Source: Alitta virens (lineage: Eukaryota; Annelida; Polychaeta; Phyllodocida; Nereididae). Taken from it: a stretch of 64,000 nt of DNA. Positions 1 to 13,105 of this stretch are shown one piece after another. The stretch spans positions 15,008,058 through 15,072,057 of the forward strand of contig OW028575.1 of assembly GCA_932294295.1 (NCBI GenBank), written 5' to 3'. The position numbers and the translations under genes were made by a program. Below the pieces are notes generated by a model. That model was not told where the DNA came from. It did not search any database and worked only from the letters and a program-made list of their open reading frames with translations. Position 1 is the first letter of the stretch. Each line of letters begins with the position of its first letter.

Positions 1-2000
1 CATGAGATCTTTTTGACAACAACAGATTGCAGGTAGCTTTTGGGTTTAATTTGCCCATGAGTATATTTGCCTGTTGAGCATTTAGCTTCTCTAATTAATT
101 ACTGCCAATAATTCCACGGTCATCGACTGCATCGAGAAAATCTAAGACAAACTTACTACAAAGATTGTACAAGTTCTTGATACGTGTAGGCCAATAAAGT
201 CTTCTTATTCAATTCCTGTGAAGGAATATCAAGGAATTATTCCATAAATCAGGTTTGTTAGTATGAATTAATATCAATTGCGCAATATGATTTAAATTCC
301 TAATTTTTTATCACCAATCACTACACATTAGATATAGTTTAATCACATGCTATTACTCCCCCCTCCCTCCCAGAATAACTCATTAGGGTAATATACAGTG
401 GTAATTCAGACCCCAAGGCCTTTGTGGTCCAAAAATAACCCCATTATGATCTCACCACAATGTCAGTTCAATAATTTCCACCATAATTATATTATCGTAT
501 ATTAATTGGAAAATGCCAGATGAAACTTAGTAGATTATCAGTTAACCACATTATTCATGCAATTGAAGATTAATGACCTGTCTCATAGAATACCATGCAG
601 AGTGGTTTGGATGAGGTTCTTAGAATTTTCTGAAATTTTACACATCCACAGGTTGACCTTCAAAAACATGAAAAATTAAGTCAGAATTCTTAAATTGTAT
701 TTGGTTTTTCTACAGGAGCATCTCAAAGTTGGTGCCTTTTTTCACATAAATTTGCTCTGTCGCAACAGCAAAAATACGTCTTTGAGGCTTCATTAAATAT
801 GGATAAAACTCTCAGGAATGTACAAAAATTTCAAACGATGAAAAAATGTATTCTGTACAAGAAAACACTACCATATTTTGATTTACCATTACCAAAGTTA
901 CAGGAAATTACATGTCGAATTCGACATCATCTATCGTGTCATATTTCCAACTAGGCAGTAGCAGTGATGGAAGTGGGGGGGGGGGGGGGCTTGGAGGAAC
1001 TGAGTCCCCCTGACCGAAAAACAGGGGGAGCTCTGCAATGCTAAAGTTCCCCCAATGACATTGCTATATAATTCTTTATTTTTGATTTTTACTCCACAAT
1101 GATTTGATTTTAAAAGTAGCCTGAACAATTTGGGGTCCTAGGTGCAAGTGTCCATGGATAAATTGAGCTATTAACATTGTAGGTGTACAGCGGCTTGGGT
1201 AGTTTGGCTATACTGACACTGCATGTGGCAACAGATAAATTTAGCTATTGACACTGGATGAAAAGGCACCCTTTGGTGAAGGGGCCATCATTTTGTGAAA
1301 ATGATTTTTTCGCCTTGTTGACCACTACCAATGGCCAGGGCCAACCTGTCATTGTGCAGGTACCAGCCTTGAAAAATGGGGCTGTCTTCCTGGGCCAATC
1401 TCTGTGGTAAAGAGGCCAATTTCCTTACTTGGGACAAGCTTCAAGGTGAAGGTGCCAATCTAACGTGGACTGGTGCTTTATGGAAAGGGGCCAGTCTTCC
1501 TGGTTTGGTTTGGGGCCAAAAATTGTCCATAAAAGGGCCTGCTTACCCTCCAGGGTGTGGGACATATAGCCAGGTGAATGGCCTGCCAACCCATGGCCCT
1601 GCAAACGAATGATGGCCCTTCACCAGAGTTTGTCTTCATCATCCATAGTTTTTATGCAGTGCCAATCTCCAAAATTTTGTGTAGCAACTGTCAATAACCA
1701 TAACCATCTATGAGTTTCATAATGCCCTTATCTGAACTAATAGGTGCAATGTTTATTAAATAACATTTAGTCAATAACCCAGAGAAACGTTTGTCATACA
1801 TATACTATTAAACAATTTTGGAATATTTCATATTGAAGTTATTGAATATTTAAATAAATATATTTTTTTGGGGCATGAGTTACCCTAACTGACATTTCCT
1901 ACTTCCATCACTGGGCAGTAGATACGCTAAATTCATTGCATAAGATATTGAAGTCTTAATTAAGTCTTGAATCATTGATCCAATATATGTCAGCATCTAC
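1..2000. other. non-coding host DNA
   Basis: AT-rich sequence with no convincing exon. It contains a G run near 976-990. A loosely periodic stretch at about 1190-1620 repeats variants of a GGCCAATCTTCCTGG-like phrase and looks like a degenerate minisatellite. The 78-codon open frame there follows that periodicity and I do not regard it as a gene. Confidence 0.5.
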
Positions 2001-2007
2001 TGAATCG

Positions 2008-2364
2008 CCATTTTAGGAAGACATAAATGCCTTGGCATTTAGACAATTTGGAAACAGGAGTAAACTCATTAAAAAACGCTAATTTAGGAAGACGTAAATG
2101 CCTTGGCATTTAGACAATTTGGAATCAGGAGTAAATTCATTATGAAAAATGCCATTTTAGGAAGACGTAAATGCCTTGGCATTTAGACAATTTGGAATCA
2201 GGAGTAAATTCATTAAGAAAAATGCCATTTTAGGAAGACGTAAATGCCTTGGCATTTAGACAATTTGGAATCAGGAGTAAATTCATTAAGAAAAATGCCA
2301 TTTTAGGAAGACGTAAATGCTTTGGCATTTAGACAATTTGGAATCAGGAGTAAATTCATTAAGA
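2008..2364. repeat. 73-bp tandem satellite, about five copies
   Basis: Five head-to-tail copies of a 71-73 bp unit. The shared phrase TTAGGAAGAC recurs at 2013, 2084, 2157, 2230 and 2303. Each unit contains the palindrome AAATGCCTTGGCATTT. The last three intervals are exactly 73 bp and the units are nearly identical, so array growth was recent. The copies are contiguous with no unique spacers, so this is a satellite and not a CRISPR-like array. Confidence 0.9.
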
Positions 2365-4812
2365 TAGTATCATACACCCACGCTTTCGGAGAATGAAATT
2401 TGATTCTTAAGAATGCAATAATAGCTCAGCAGCAATTCACTGAAATTCCTTCAAACCATGTAATATAGACAAGCTAGCAAAAATTACTACTTTTATCAAT
2501 AGACAAAAAAGTATATTACGAAGTGTGTTGGTCCCTATTAATTGGGGTGGCTTCCTGTCAGCTACGTTTCACATGTCTTCAGAAAGTCTCCCTTCTTCAG
2601 AATTTACATATGATATATATATTATAGATATTATTTTTTATGCTACTGTTTATTCTAATGTATCAGATTTCTGTGCAACAATAAATAGTATACGAATAAC
2701 AATTTAGACAGCAACAAGCCAATGACCCCTAAGAGTCTTTAGTATTTCGTTGCTAACGGGATGGACAGCATTAGGTGACAATTGTCTATGATATGTTAGC
2801 CCATGTGTGACTAACTTCGACCTTAGATATTTTCAGTGAAATTAACGTTATATTTACACTGTAATGTGTATATGCAATGGGTGATATATAGAGAATGGAA
2901 AATTTCTTCCAGAAGAATTTCGTGATGAATCTTATTCAATTACCCTGCAGCCAATGATATCTGTCTTACCCCATTACCAAAGTAATGAAATATTCTATCC
3001 AATCTATCATGGACAATGGAAGATAAGGCTTTGTAGATGACCATATTGATTTTATCTGCCAGATGTGGGATGGAGATATTCCGGTCAATACATGATGGAT
3101 CTGTGCTGTATTCGTTTTTCAACATCTCATCTTGTTTGATATATTCTACGAGCGTGCACCAGACAATTTAATGTCGTAACACAAATCTATATGTTACCAA
3201 TGAAATGAAGCTAATTCACATAATGCTAATTGAGTCAAATTGCACCATATTTGTAGTCTGTTTGTCACGACAGGTCTCTGTGGCTTCATAATAGATGAAT
3301 CATGTAGGTTGTGCATTTATTTAACATGTAGGTTGTGCATTTATTTAACATATATGCTATCGTATAATTCCAACGAAGCTGGCCCGATTTGGAATGAAAT
3401 CCATGTAGTGCCCAAATAAGGAAACTTTAACCACACCTTAAAAGCTTAAACTTAAGTCCTCAACTCGAATAAATATAAGTAGTTGTAATCTGATTTTGTC
3501 AGCAACTTTCATGATTGCTCAAAGATTTATTCTCAGCAACCATGAATGGCACATGGTCAAATATTATCCTGCTAGGATATTAATTGGGCTCTAATGTGTG
3601 CTTTGGAAAGTTGCGCTGTTTGTAAATCATAATGTCACCAAGTTGTGGTTGCCTGGTAAGATTGATCATGATTAAATACTTTTCATTTGTCACAGAATAA
3701 GACAAAATGTACCTTGAAGTAATTCACATAATACCTTTGGAGTAATTCATTTTCTTGTTCACATTTTGAATTTCACTACTGATTTAATGAAACACTTGCT
3801 CTCGATAGGATAGGATAAATTAGACTGAAACACATTGAGAGATTTTATGTACGTACTTTTGAGAGCAACTGTAGGTGTAGATTCAGCCACTAGATGGTAA
3901 CCTGGAGCAAATTCTTGGTATATTCTAGATGTGGTGCAAAGCAAGTAGAACACTTCGCTGGAATTACAGCAACTTGACTTGCTACAATTTGTGAAAGTAA
4001 TTCAATACATTATCATGACTTTTCTTCATAGAATGTTTTCATGAATCACAGATGAAGTATGAATTCCAAATCTATCAAGTGCTAACGCGTTCCACCTGTA
4101 GTTTACACCTGGACAAACACACAACCCTGATTCAAAATATGATTTATGATATCCAGACGATTATATGAAGTCTGTGAAATCTGAATTTCAACCATATGGG
4201 CTCTATATTGCCTCCATAACGTCGCGAAAGCATTTTTTGTTTTGTTTTTAGCAGTGATGATTTGACAGCTTCAAACCGCATCAGACAGAGGCAGAGAATT
4301 CCATACATATCGCTGTAATCTGATGATGCTCTAGAATGATGCAATTGCCAATATTGACACTACCCTACAAAACTACTAAATCAGACAATTCAATTTGACG
4401 AACTTCAGAAATGGCCAAATTTCTCCAATCCAGCAGGTTTGACATGCACTGCATTCATTCAATGCAACGTTTTATATTTGCTATTGCAATTTTGCTGGCA
4501 TTTTCCTTCACATTTGTCAACAAAATTTCAGTAACTTATAATTGGTTGTCCAAAGATATTCTCACAATGTAAGCTGATGGTTGAAATGATGTGGTTGATT
4601 GTTTAAATATTCTGGTTGTTGATGTTTCGTTTCATAATACATAAATATTTCAGTTAGTATACTATTTTTGCTCAGCTATCAGTTTCTTTGGCTTGATAGC
4701 TGTTATGGCTGCATATTATACACTGTTATTACTTCCATTTTTGTAATACTATATAGTTATTTTAGGCTTAGTTGTCTTCTGTATTGTATTGTTTTTCCGT
4801 CCATTGTCTCTC
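2365..4812. other. non-coding host DNA
   Basis: No supported gene. A 24-bp phrase, CATGTAGGTTGTGCATTT plus TATTTAA, occurs twice in direct repeat at about 3302 and 3326. The short open frames here have no recognisable domains or splice context. Confidence 0.5.
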
Positions 4813-5019
4813 TGTTGTAACAATAAATAGCATACTATGGGAAAACCACACGAGTCACTGATCTATTTGATCGGCGCCAAACTGGCGTATGTATATGTAG
4901 GTCACGAATAAAAGTAGTTCCATCCAGCCTCAAACATGGCGTCCACGTGCTTATTTACTGTCCGATCGATTTCACTTCAAAGCCTTATATAGGACATTAA
5001 TACGGAATATTACGTAACA
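4813..5019. mobile_element. candidate solo LTR, about 207 bp
   Basis: The segment starts TGTTGTAACA and ends TTACGTAACA, which are imperfect inverted termini of the TG...CA type used by Gypsy and BEL LTRs. It contains an AATAAA at about 4905. The flanking pentamers are CTCTC on the left and CCCTC on the right, a 4-of-5 match to a target duplication. No second LTR or internal coding region is visible, so a solo LTR is the simplest reading, but a chance match is possible. Confidence 0.35.
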
Positions 5020-5500
5020 CCCTCCGAGTCTGATCTGTCAAACAGATCTGGCACGAGTTGTGGTTTTCATTTTATTCAATAAGTTCAGCCATTTGGAACT
5101 TTCCTTTTTTTTAATTGGATGAAATTGACGAAGTTATTGAATCAAATATGACGAAATGATCACTTGAATGGGCACGGGACTTGAATACCAGCGTCATGAA
5201 CGTCCTCGCTTCGCGTATATTTTAGCGAATAACATAGTCAGTTTTTGTCCGTTAAAAAATACTTTGTAATGTACATAAAGCAATGTGTACTGTCGTGATA
5301 TCAGGTTGTTATCAATCTGTCACATCAACTGTAGGGGCGCAAGAATTTTTCCCGCCGTACGCGTTTTGTCCTTATTTGGAAATAGCAACGAGTTTCCTTA
5401 TTTGGGTGTGCACATGAACGTCCTTCTGTGCGATATGAACAGCACATCAGCGCGTATCACACTTGATATGGCTGCAATTGGGGAATAAACGGTTTGGGTC
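5020..5500. other. non-coding host DNA
   Basis: No feature recognised. The 67-codon open frame at 5285-5488 has no domain or splice signals that I can support. Confidence 0.45.
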
Positions 5501-5511
5501 TTTGCCTTTTG

Positions 5512-5700
5512 GGGCAAACTAGCTTAGTGCTTAGAGCAGTTGCTTTAGTTGTTGGGTGCATGGGTTTGAAGCCTGCTCCATGCACTATTCATGAGACTCA
5601 TCTCGGTCTTTGAATTAAGTGTCTTCACTCAAATTCATTCCACAACGATCAGATAAGATAATAGGACTTAAATTGGCTCTGTAGTGAAAGCCTAAACAGG
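5512..5700 (+). mobile_element. tRNA-like SINE fragment
   Basis: The head has an A-box-like TAGCTTAGTGCTTAGAG and, about 35 bases on, a B-box-like GGGTTTGAAGCC. This is the internal RNA polymerase III promoter layout of a tRNA-derived SINE. The body that follows is not a mature tRNA. No tail or target duplication was identified, so the ends are approximate. Confidence 0.45.
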
Positions 5701-7853
5701 CCATGATAAATATAGTTATTTTATATTAAACTGCATCGTTGGTCAGTTAAGCCATTTTAAACACATCTCAAATTAAAAATGCAACTTAATATTTCAATGC
5801 AGAGACATGACCAGTTATCCTAAAGGTGTGATGAATTTAGCATTATGTGATAAACCATTTTTTACAATGCATATAAACACATTTCCTGCAGCCCAATGCA
5901 TCCAATCTATTATTATGGTCTTATAGCTAAAAAAACACCAAAAAAAAAAAATTCTTATCGGATTTTTAACATGAAATTCCGTGAAATTTTAAGTGTTGAA
6001 CGATGCCCCAACGATGCACAAATATTGTACTCTACATTTTCGTGGTATTTTGCAATAGGTTGAATAAACATTGCCTGGACAGTATATACACCCCATTGAA
6101 CACCAGCTATCACCCTTCCATATAATAACAGCGTGTCAAGTTTAGTATTAGGGCGTTCACTCGTTATTTTTGAGCATGTAATTGATTCAGAAAGGTAAAA
6201 ATGCTATAAAACCGTGTGCACATAGAGCCCCCCCCCCCCCCCCCAAATATATAAATAAATGTAAAGACTGCCGCATTCTGCGAACTCGGACGCACACGAG
6301 GGCCATGCTTACTGGGCTAGCTTCAATACCACTGCACTAAAGGCCACTTCACAATTTAATTTCCAAGTTGAACGATTATACACATATCTTATTGACATCA
6401 CCTTTACCTTTTGCAATAAAGTAATGAGTCCCCGTAAGAATATGGTAATTATTTGCTAATATTTTCAGTCATCATCATGGAGCCTTGAGAAATAGCAGAA
6501 CATTAGAAAAAAAAAGAAAAAACATTAAAATTTTCCGCTCCTTTACATTTTAGGCAACAATGGTGGATCATCCTGCTGACTGTAAAAGATAGGTCTAAGT
6601 CTATTTGTTCGGTAGAAACGTATTTTATATCCTGCTCTTTCACAATGCAACAAAATATTTTTGGTCCAGGACTTGTATTCCTAAAGAAAAAGGAAAAAGG
6701 AAGCTAACCATTTAAATGAAACTAAATCCCTATTTCGTGTGAATCCTGAGATGTTTCAAAGTAAGCTTTACTTCAGTAGAAGGAATCTAATTGCAAACAA
6801 GAAAAGAAAAAATATTGAAAATGTGACAAAAATTCCAAATGAGTGATAACAAAGTATATTTTCAACATTTCATTCTGGAATTAAACCCAAAATTGTTCTA
6901 TGTTGCAAAGATCAGATATATTTTATTTGAAGTCGTATGTAAGAACAAATAACATAAGCGGAAGCTTTTGATCAACTAAAAACGAGTATATGAGAAATGA
7001 AATATGTACAAATGAGGTGTGAAAAACGATAACAAAACTGATAAGATTAATATATAATAAAAGCAAGTAGACAAAAAATTCATAGACTGAATAAACACAG
7101 GTTCCACAATTGCAATCTAGTGCCAATAGGGCTGATTTAAAATCTTTAAAATTTGGAATATTGTTTATGGCAATGGGAACAAGGATTCCACAATTTTGCA
7201 CCCTGGTATCCTATGGATGACCTACCGTACTTAATTATTTTAAACTTAGGTAATTGTATTATCTTATTTTTCTAAAATCATGGTAACATTTTTAATTTTG
7301 AACATGGCATTTGTCAGTGGAGGAGCATCAAAGACAAATGTTCTTATGAGAAACAGTGAGTTATGTTTCTTAATTGTTTTTAATGATTTCTGTATAATTA
7401 TATATAAATTAAAATCATTATATATAAAGCCGAGAGAACGTTCACGTTCATTAAGTTTTTCAATTATATAAATTTCTGCAGTTAGACATTGGTGGTAGAT
7501 AGGGCAATAGTTAAAATTTGAAACTATAACTGATAGATTTTTAACTTTACTTCAGTATTACAATTTTTCGGATAACGGTTTTAGAGAATTAATTGAATTA
7601 ATTAAATTTCGAACAATCCCAGGTTTGTTTGGTTGTCTCAGTTAATTACTAAACTTTGTTGCAGTTTGATTCAAAGAGATCGAATGTACGAATTTTGAAA
7701 TCCAATACATAGTAATCAATTAAGCAGGGATAAGGTGCCACCCCCTCCTTAGCTTTAATCCTTAAGATGCAGCTCTACCTTACAGCTTTATCCTAATCCT
7801 AATGGCTAACCTGCATTATACTCCACCTAGATAGTTTTACTATTGTTCTGAGT
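5701..7853. other. non-coding host DNA
   Basis: AT-rich with a C run at about 6230-6244. Short open frames at 6923-7201 and 7280-7471 are low complexity and hydrophobic without homology that I can recognise. No gene is supported. Confidence 0.45.
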
Positions 7854-8105
7854 GGGATATAACCAACAAAAATGTCAGTTAACTCCCTCCTGAGTGCAAA
7901 CTGTACTTTAATTGCTTAATAAGAGCTGTTAAACAGATCAAGCAATCAAATAAAGTAGTGAATATGTCTAGTTGAGTATAAGTTAGTTATATCCCTCATA
8001 GTCGGGAGTTTACTAAGTTAAACTAGCATTTTTGTTGGTTATATCCCTTCGCCTTTTACGACGGGGTATATCCAACAAAAATGTTAGTTAACTCCCTCCA
8101 ACTCG
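7854..8105. mobile_element. palindromic MITE-like element plus an adjacent half copy
   Basis: A 21-bp inverted repeat that begins GGGATATAACCAACAAAA at 7854 is matched perfectly in reverse complement at 8027-8047, enclosing about 195 bp. A further half copy starting GGGGTATATCCAACAAAA lies at 8063-8105. A diverged relative of the terminus appears near 11591-11614. Lack of coding capacity and palindromic ends fit a non-autonomous DNA transposon. Confidence 0.6.
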
Positions 8106-9465
8106 GGATATAACTGTCATGTATTTCTTAGAATTTCGACTGTCTAGGACAGAATGGTCATACAGTTAGTTTAATTAAAAACGGCCTGTCAAATTAAACC
8201 TAGACAAAGCTAGACAACTTCTGCTATATGATGCTACCTGCCACAAAAAAAGAGGAACTGTCTGGCTATAGCTGGCTACTCAAAGCCAGATCTAAAATTA
8301 CATGCAACACCATATGAAATAAATTTATTTATCAGAGTTTATATTTTGTTGGTGTTAGCCGACTATAAGCTAGGAGTAGACAGAAGCAGCTGGCTGAATC
8401 TAACTGTGGCTTACAGAGAGCCACCTCCTCAAGTACAAACAAACTGGGTCAACTGTTTTGAGAGTGAAGTGAAGTATATGACTTTTAAACAGAAGTCTAT
8501 ACGCAATACATGGAACTATATGTTCAATTAATTTATTCCATCCATTCTCATCATTCTCATGCATTCAGTTTACAAGCTCTCATAAACATTTAAAAAACAC
8601 CGCATCAGACAAGTTAACATTGCATAAAAATTCAATCATAATATGTACCCAGTTACTCAGCCTATAGCATCCATACAAGTTTTTAAATCATAATATGCAT
8701 AAACGTTCACACAATATCATACGATTAATATAGAAGGCTAGTAAAAGAGCACTGAAATTCGAACTCGAACAAGCCAAAAGTAATCTTTCAAACGTTTCTC
8801 TGGCTGGTTTGTTTTTACAACCTTTTCCCAAGTTGTTAGAAGTTTGTGGGAGACTCGACGTTCTTTGACTGTAATTAAAAACAGAAGTTATGATCCCTTA
8901 TAACTGGGTCAGTTATCACATGGCCTTGTCACTACAAAGATTATGCTCTCAATCCCTTGCATTGCTGATAACCATGGTAACATGTTACAGTGTGAACAAT
9001 GCTTTTTTCTTTTTTTAGGTCGACTAATTTGAGGTTCGTATTATCTTGAAGATAGTACCTTGTTCTGTGTTTTAACAGTTTGTGTCATTTCATTATTTCA
9101 GTTAAAATTCTCGCGTCACCATCAATTACAAGACACAGCAACCTTTCTCCTATGAAAAATACCCGAATAATCACTTGTATTGTAAAACTTTGCTTAATGG
9201 TTTTAAATCTACTGGCATTAATGGTGAGATGCGAGTCAAAAATAGTATTTATACTGCAGGCGAAATGCTCTAAAAAGAGAGGTACAGATATCCAAAATCA
9301 TGTTTTCCAAGGCTTGGTGGCCAAGTGTCTGGGTGCTACAACCGTATCTCAGTCCCTGTCACATCGCATGGAAAACAGTCATCGTCACTTCACGCAGCAA
9401 TGAGATCATTTATCCGCTGATGGTGAGGGACGAGTTACATAAACCATTTCCCGACATCCATTCCC
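8106..9465. other. non-coding host DNA
   Basis: No supported gene. The open frames at 8346-8531, 9080-9403 and the start of 9300-9773 have no recognisable domains. The palindrome AACCATGGTAACATG sits near 8971. Confidence 0.4.
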
Positions 9466-9690
9466 TTTCCTGGCCCGCTCTATCCTTACCTGTCCTGTCT
9501 TACCCTACCTGTCCTATTCAGGACATATATTGTCCTATCCTATCCTGTCCTGTCTTGTCATATCTTGTCTTGTCCTATCCTGTCCTAGCTTATCCTAGTC
9601 TGCCCAGACTGCCCTGTCCCATTCTATCCCATCCTCTGCTGCTTGGCCTCCTATCCTGTCCTACCCTATCCGGTCCTATCCTATCCCTTT
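9466..9690. repeat. TCCTG/TCCTA pentanucleotide minisatellite
   Basis: Long run of degenerate five-base units, TCCTG, TCCTA and TCTTG, on the plus strand. The long open frame across it translates this periodicity and is not a gene. Confidence 0.85.
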
Positions 9691-11015
9691 TTGTCTGCTT
9701 ATTTTTTTACGTCTTTCTTTCAGACACCAAATGTACATTGTTTACAACTGCAGCCCTGGGCAGCATTAGCTAGTAGAATACGATAATAAGTGGACCCCAA
9801 AGAGAGACAGAAAAATGAATATGAATTAAGTAAATGGCTTGCCCTGTGGCTAAAAGGAAACTCAATGAAGATATGCTTGCTGCTGCTGCTGCTGCTGTTA
9901 CTGCTGATACTGCTGCTACTGCTGCTTGGGGAAATGACTCTGACATTGGCCTCTTACTCTCACCCTCTACTCCTTTCTTCTTTGCACTGGGATCAATAAT
10001 ACACTGTCCACAAAAGGACTCTTTGTCTGCCACTACCAACTATGGCTTAAGTCCCACTCTCATTCTCACTGTCTGGTGTCTTTTATAGTGGTCTAGTATT
10101 TGCATTGTATTATTGGTGGCTCTGAACATGTAAATACTTTCAGCAGCGCAGCTTGCACAATTTTTCAATCAACTACTCAATGAACAATTTCTAGCAACAG
10201 TCAGTATATATACATGCTCTTCACCGTCTTCTTTCCTTGGTACATCACTTTCTCGATTTTCTTTGTTAGAGATATAGTTTTAATTGGCATGAGACCTACA
10301 ATGTTCGCTTCAGGTGGTTATACGAAGAGTTTCAAGAAACTAAAACTAAAAGTAGTTTTTCTGCATATATTCTGCATATATTGGAAGTCTTTAATACAGG
10401 TGTACTTATTTTTCAGATGTACTCGGTTTTGCTTGTTTTTACTGCTACAATCCACCATTAATTTTGTTGTTGAATCCAAGCTTATTTTAAGAATTTTGGT
10501 TGGGCAACATAGGACAACGCAAAAAAATGATATAATCTATTTGCAGATACTGTACAATCTCAGTACTATACCCACTGAATAAATCTGATACAATATAATA
10601 TAATATATTCAATAAATAAACTTATGGGGGATATAACTTTATTTTACTCCATTCATTAAAAAAAAAGTGTTAAAACTGATTGCAAGAGTAATATATTCTA
10701 CAGCCCTTTGCAACACATTTTTTGCTTGAGTTAAGTGTTTTAAGGTGAGCTTAATTGGACAATGTTATTGTTTTAAGTTGGGCAATTCTGTTGCACCTAA
10801 TTGACCATGGGAAAAGTGGGTCAGTTTAATTTGTGTGTAAACAAGGAGAATGGCGCAAGAGACAAGTTAATCAGTAAGTATGATTGCTTGAAAGTCAAAA
10901 TGTATATCACCATAATATGCATCAGTATATTTGAGCTGTTATATGTCATTAATATCACCCTTGGTGTACATTTTGCAGTCTTAAAAGAGAGGTTAAATGT
11001 CTTGATATTGATGTG
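9691..11015. other. non-coding host DNA with a CTG triplet run
   Basis: A GCT/CTG triplet run lies at about 9876-9932. It gives poly-Leu, poly-Ala or poly-Ser open frames in several phases. An 84-codon ATG frame at 9834-10088 has a non-repetitive C-terminal half, but there is no homology or splice evidence. The rest is AT-rich and unrecognised. Confidence 0.4.
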
Positions 11016-11438
11016 TAAGAGAGGTGGTCTCAATAGAGAGGTTGTCCTAACAGTTAATACCGATGTGCTCTTTATAGAGATGTGGTCTTAATAGGTGATC
11101 TTAATAGAGGTGGTCCAAATAGTGAGGTGGTCCAAATAGTGAGGTGGTCCAAATAGTGAGGTGGTCTTAATAGAGAGGTTGTCCTAACAGTGGCATGGTC
11201 TTAATACATAGGTGCACTTTATAGAGATGTGGTCTTAATAGACATGTGGTCTTAATAGAGGTGATCTTAATAGAGAGGTGGTCCAGAAAGTGAAGTGGTT
11301 TTAATAGGGAGGTGGTCTTAATAGGGAGGTGGTCTTAAAGCGAGGTGTTGCTAATACAGAGGTGGTCGTATTAGAGAGGTGGTCCTAGTTGTGAGGTAGT
11401 GTTATTAGTGATAATTAATACAGAGGTGGTCTTAGAGG
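11016..11438. repeat. degenerate GAGGTGGTC minisatellite
   Basis: About twenty imperfect copies of a 17-19 bp unit built on GAGGTGGTCTTAATAGA, with local variants such as GTGGTCCAAATAGTGAG in triplicate near 11110-11165. No coding potential. Confidence 0.8.
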
Positions 11439-12999
11439 CAGATTCCATTGTATCAACTAAATCAATATAGTAGTAGGAGAACCCCACTTTCAGACCACCT
11501 CACAATTGAGACCCCAATGAATGACTGTTAATTGAAACGAGAGACAAGCTGACAAGCAATGCTCAGGTATTGTTCCAGTTTAAGTTGTACTGACATTTTA
11601 GTTGGTTACATCCCTCCGAAGAACAATAGAAAAAGTCACCTGGTGGAGTACAATGTGACAAATGTTTTGATTGGAACATTACAGTTTTGGTGAAACCCAT
11701 ATATCTGTGACACATAGATATAGGAGATATATTTGTAATTTTGAAATTTCGAATTCAAATATCTCAAGTAATAATGAAGCTATCAGTTTTTCAAAAGTAT
11801 GTCAAAAAATTCCCAAAACATTCATATGAGGAGTCTAGGATGACCTTATCATATTGACCCACTTTCAGTGACCATCACCTATTTTCCAAGGTCACAGAGC
11901 TGTTTGTAGTTGAAATTATTAAAAATTCTAATTCAAAGATCTAAAATGGTAACGAAGCTATTAACAAGTGCTTTCATATCTGAGATCATACATTAGAACC
12001 CTTTTTTTTTTTTAAGTCAACCGATTCGCAATTTTGAGAGTAAATTTGAGAGGACACAGAACTAAAGTTATTGTGCCAAAAGTTGTGTAATACTCATACT
12101 CAGTAAAGTGGCGATTGTAAAGACGGTTTTCGAAATATGTAATTTTAAGTATTTAAAATTCACCGAAAATGGGTAACATGTGGTATTTCACCATGAAATA
12201 TTGGTTTTAGCTAGGTGGACCTTATCATATTGGACACTTTCAGTGACCTACACCTATTTTCCAAGGTCACAGAGCTATTTGAAGTTGAACATTTTAAAAT
12301 TTGACCTTAGGGATCGTTGTCAATGTCAGTTTGATTGTTGAAGTGTAAAAAAGGGATATTTAAAAAACTAAAACAAAAGAAAAACCCTTAGAATTGAGCT
12401 TATGCCCTGGACTTTTTTCGAAAGGTCTATTTTATCATTTTTGACTTAACACTCTTGATTTAATATTTGACAAATTTCTAGAAACAAAATAATGAAAATG
12501 TTAATTTCCAGTGAGAAATATTCACTTTAGATTGTTTACCTCCCTCCCCCCCCCCCCCCCCCCCCCCCAATTCACATGTGTGCTTTTAGAATATGCTTTT
12601 AAGTACTCTACTCTTGTCTCCATGTTTATATAAATTAATTTCATGTAGAATGAATGCCTTGATTTGACTGAAACAGGTATGGGTAATTACTCTAAACTGG
12701 TCCTGTGAGCACATGCAAAATTAGGTCACAAGGTCAATCGGTCAAGGTCACAGGTCGTACAAATCTGTTTAACTTTAATCGGTCCTAGCTGCGGCCTTAA
12801 TTAAGTTATAGAGATTAGACAAGGATATTCTGAAATCTTATTCTTAGCCTATTCTGATGAGCTTATCACGACATATCAAGAAAGTTGGCATAGACCATAA
12901 TTTAATAATTCTAATCTTTGATATTAAAATTGATTTGGAAGATATTAGATGTCAAATTATGTAGGATACAGCTACCTTATGACATGTTTACAGGTCATC
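11439..12999. other. non-coding host DNA with an internal duplication
   Basis: A roughly 85-bp segment containing GACCTTATCATATTG and CTATTTTCCAAGGTCACAGAG occurs twice in direct orientation, at about 11838-11925 and 12219-12300. A C tract spans about 12540-12568. No gene recognised. Confidence 0.6.
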
Positions 13000-13000
13000 C

Positions 13001-13105
13001 TTAACCCTAACCCTAATCCTAGACTATGGATAGGGCTAGGGTTATGTTAAGGTTATAACTGGGTTTTACTTAGGGTTATGGCTAGGGTAAGGGTTAGCCT
13101 TGACC
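13001..13105. repeat. interstitial telomere-like patch
   Basis: Clusters of TAACCC on one side and TAGGG/TTAGGG on the other (for example CCTAACCCTAATCCTA, then GGGCTAGGGTTATG) form an imperfect inverted pair of degenerate telomere-type hexamers. This may be a repaired break or simply a diverged TTAGGG-like microsatellite. Confidence 0.5.

Noticed and set aside
2008..2364. CRISPR-like array
   Set aside because: Eukaryotic context and contiguous units with no unique spacers; it is an ordinary satellite.
9834..10088. 84-codon ATG frame with poly-Ala
   Set aside because: Built on a GCT triplet run with overlapping open frames in other phases; no homology recognised. Not excluded, but not supportable.
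13001..13105. True telomere or chromosome end
   Set aside because: Only a few degenerate hexamers, embedded in ordinary sequence on both sides.
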